The position numbers and the translations under genes were made by a program. DNA of 6,162 nucleotides from Phycisphaerales bacterium (GTDB lineage: Bacteria > Planctomycetota > Phycisphaerae > Phycisphaerales > UBA1924), in NCBI GenBank assembly GCA_030680655.1, contig JAUXUZ010000264.1, positions 1-6,162 of the forward strand. Reading direction: 5' to 3'. The notes beneath the pieces were generated by a model, which worked only from the letters and a program-made list of their open reading frames with translations, had not been told where the DNA came from and did no database searches. Positions 6,023 to 6,162 of this stretch are shown in pieces (the stretch's first letter is position 1; each line of letters begins with the position of its first letter).

Positions 6023-6071
6023 CACGCAGCTTGACCACGATCTGTTCCGCCGAATGCCTTGTCCGCTTCAT
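6023..6071 (-). pseudogene. IS3-family transposase orfA, first 16 codons only
   Basis: ATG 6071 begins MKRTRHSAEQIVVKLR, the typical opening of the helix-turn-helix OrfA protein of IS3-family elements (pattern MKR.R.S.EQIV.KLREA). OrfA is normally about 90-100 residues and is joined to the DDE catalytic OrfB by frameshifting. Here the similarity stops after KLR at 6024, and the following residues (VTLPTTFGHRR) are unrelated. A Shine-Dalgarno AGGAGA (6086-6081) sits 9 nt before the ATG. The frame stays open past the break only by chance and yields no transposase. Confidence 0.75.
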
Positions 6072-6076
6072 CGTCA

Positions 6077-6114
6077 AGAGTCTCCTGGGCCACACCGGGG
6101 CCCGTCGGGACTCT
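6077..6114 (-). promoter_or_regulatory. Hairpin enclosing the transposase ribosome binding site
   Basis: AGAGTC (6077-6082) pairs with GACTCT (6109-6114), extended by a T-G wobble and a C-G pair. An inner stem GGGCC (6087-6091) with GGCCC (6099-6103) closes a 7-nt loop. The minus-strand Shine-Dalgarno AGGAGA (6086-6081) lies inside the paired region. In other IS families such structures hide the site when transcription enters from outside and thus limit transposition. That role is inferred here, and the transposase is dead anyway. Confidence 0.4.
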
Positions 6115-6162
6115 CATAGTTGCTGGATCAGGATTTGGGGGGCAGGTCAAGCAGGACGCAGA

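Larger units (their letters stand above)
6023..6149 (-). mobile_element. Left end of an IS3-family insertion sequence, truncated
   Basis: Read on the minus strand, the element begins with the terminus TGACCTGCCCCCC at 6149 (IS3-family elements characteristically begin with TG). A leader of about 78 nt follows, with a Shine-Dalgarno and then the start of orfA at 6071. The match to an IS ends after 16 codons, so at least 1 kb of a normal element is absent. No second copy of this terminus in inverse orientation is seen elsewhere in the window. The remnant cannot transpose by itself. Confidence 0.65.

Overview
This is a GC-rich window with widely spaced, mostly single-gene units. It probably comes from the Planctomycetota, and most likely from the Phycisphaerae or a relative. 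Two features support that inference. The secreted protein at 4436-5191 ends in a sorting tail of the form IPAPGAAA...LLAARRRR. The broken gene at 240-1569 ends in a dockerin-like tail (GGDG..DNNDFNVFIDLFF) that I associate with this group. The short hairpin repeats with GTGA loops and the CACGGAT / CTCAAAG intergenic repeats fit the same picture. These lineage cues come from memory and were not checked by a search.

Layout from left to right: 1-225 is the 3' end of a plus-strand gene, probably a PLP-dependent (group II) decarboxylase. It converges on a minus-strand pseudogene (240-1569) for a cysteine-rich extracellular protein with a duplicated beta-rich domain, broken by three single-base frame changes. 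Next, with a strong Shine-Dalgarno, comes an intact 869-residue plus-strand gene (1672-4281). It encodes a predicted exported lipoprotein with an N-terminal sialate O-acetylesterase-like (SGNH) domain and a C-terminal domain of about 500 residues that I cannot assign. A perfect 9-bp-stem hairpin lies in the convergent gap. It is followed by a minus-strand gene (4436-5191) for a secreted DUF3494 / ice-binding-like protein with a PEP-CTERM-type anchor.

The last kilobase has no intact gene. It holds a repeat field (5432-5832): a head-to-tail pair of 39-bp repeats bracketed by copies of a second repeat, then 9-bp-period CTCAAAG and CGAAGG arrays and a purine-rich tract. Two abutting hairpins (5911-5970) follow. 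At the right edge is the left end of an IS3-family insertion sequence, with its terminus, transposase leader and only the first 16 codons of orfA. The orfA fragment stops where a second IS-like terminus (TGACCCTGCCC) begins.

Functionally, the three non-mobile proteins other than the decarboxylase all look exported: a hydrolase lipoprotein, an adhesin-like DUF3494 protein and a dockerin-tailed surface protein. This suggests a cell-surface accessory region, but nothing shows that they act in one pathway. No RNA gene or CRISPR array was seen. The best candidates for something undescribed are the C-terminal domain of the 1672-4281 protein and the GTGA-loop repeat families.
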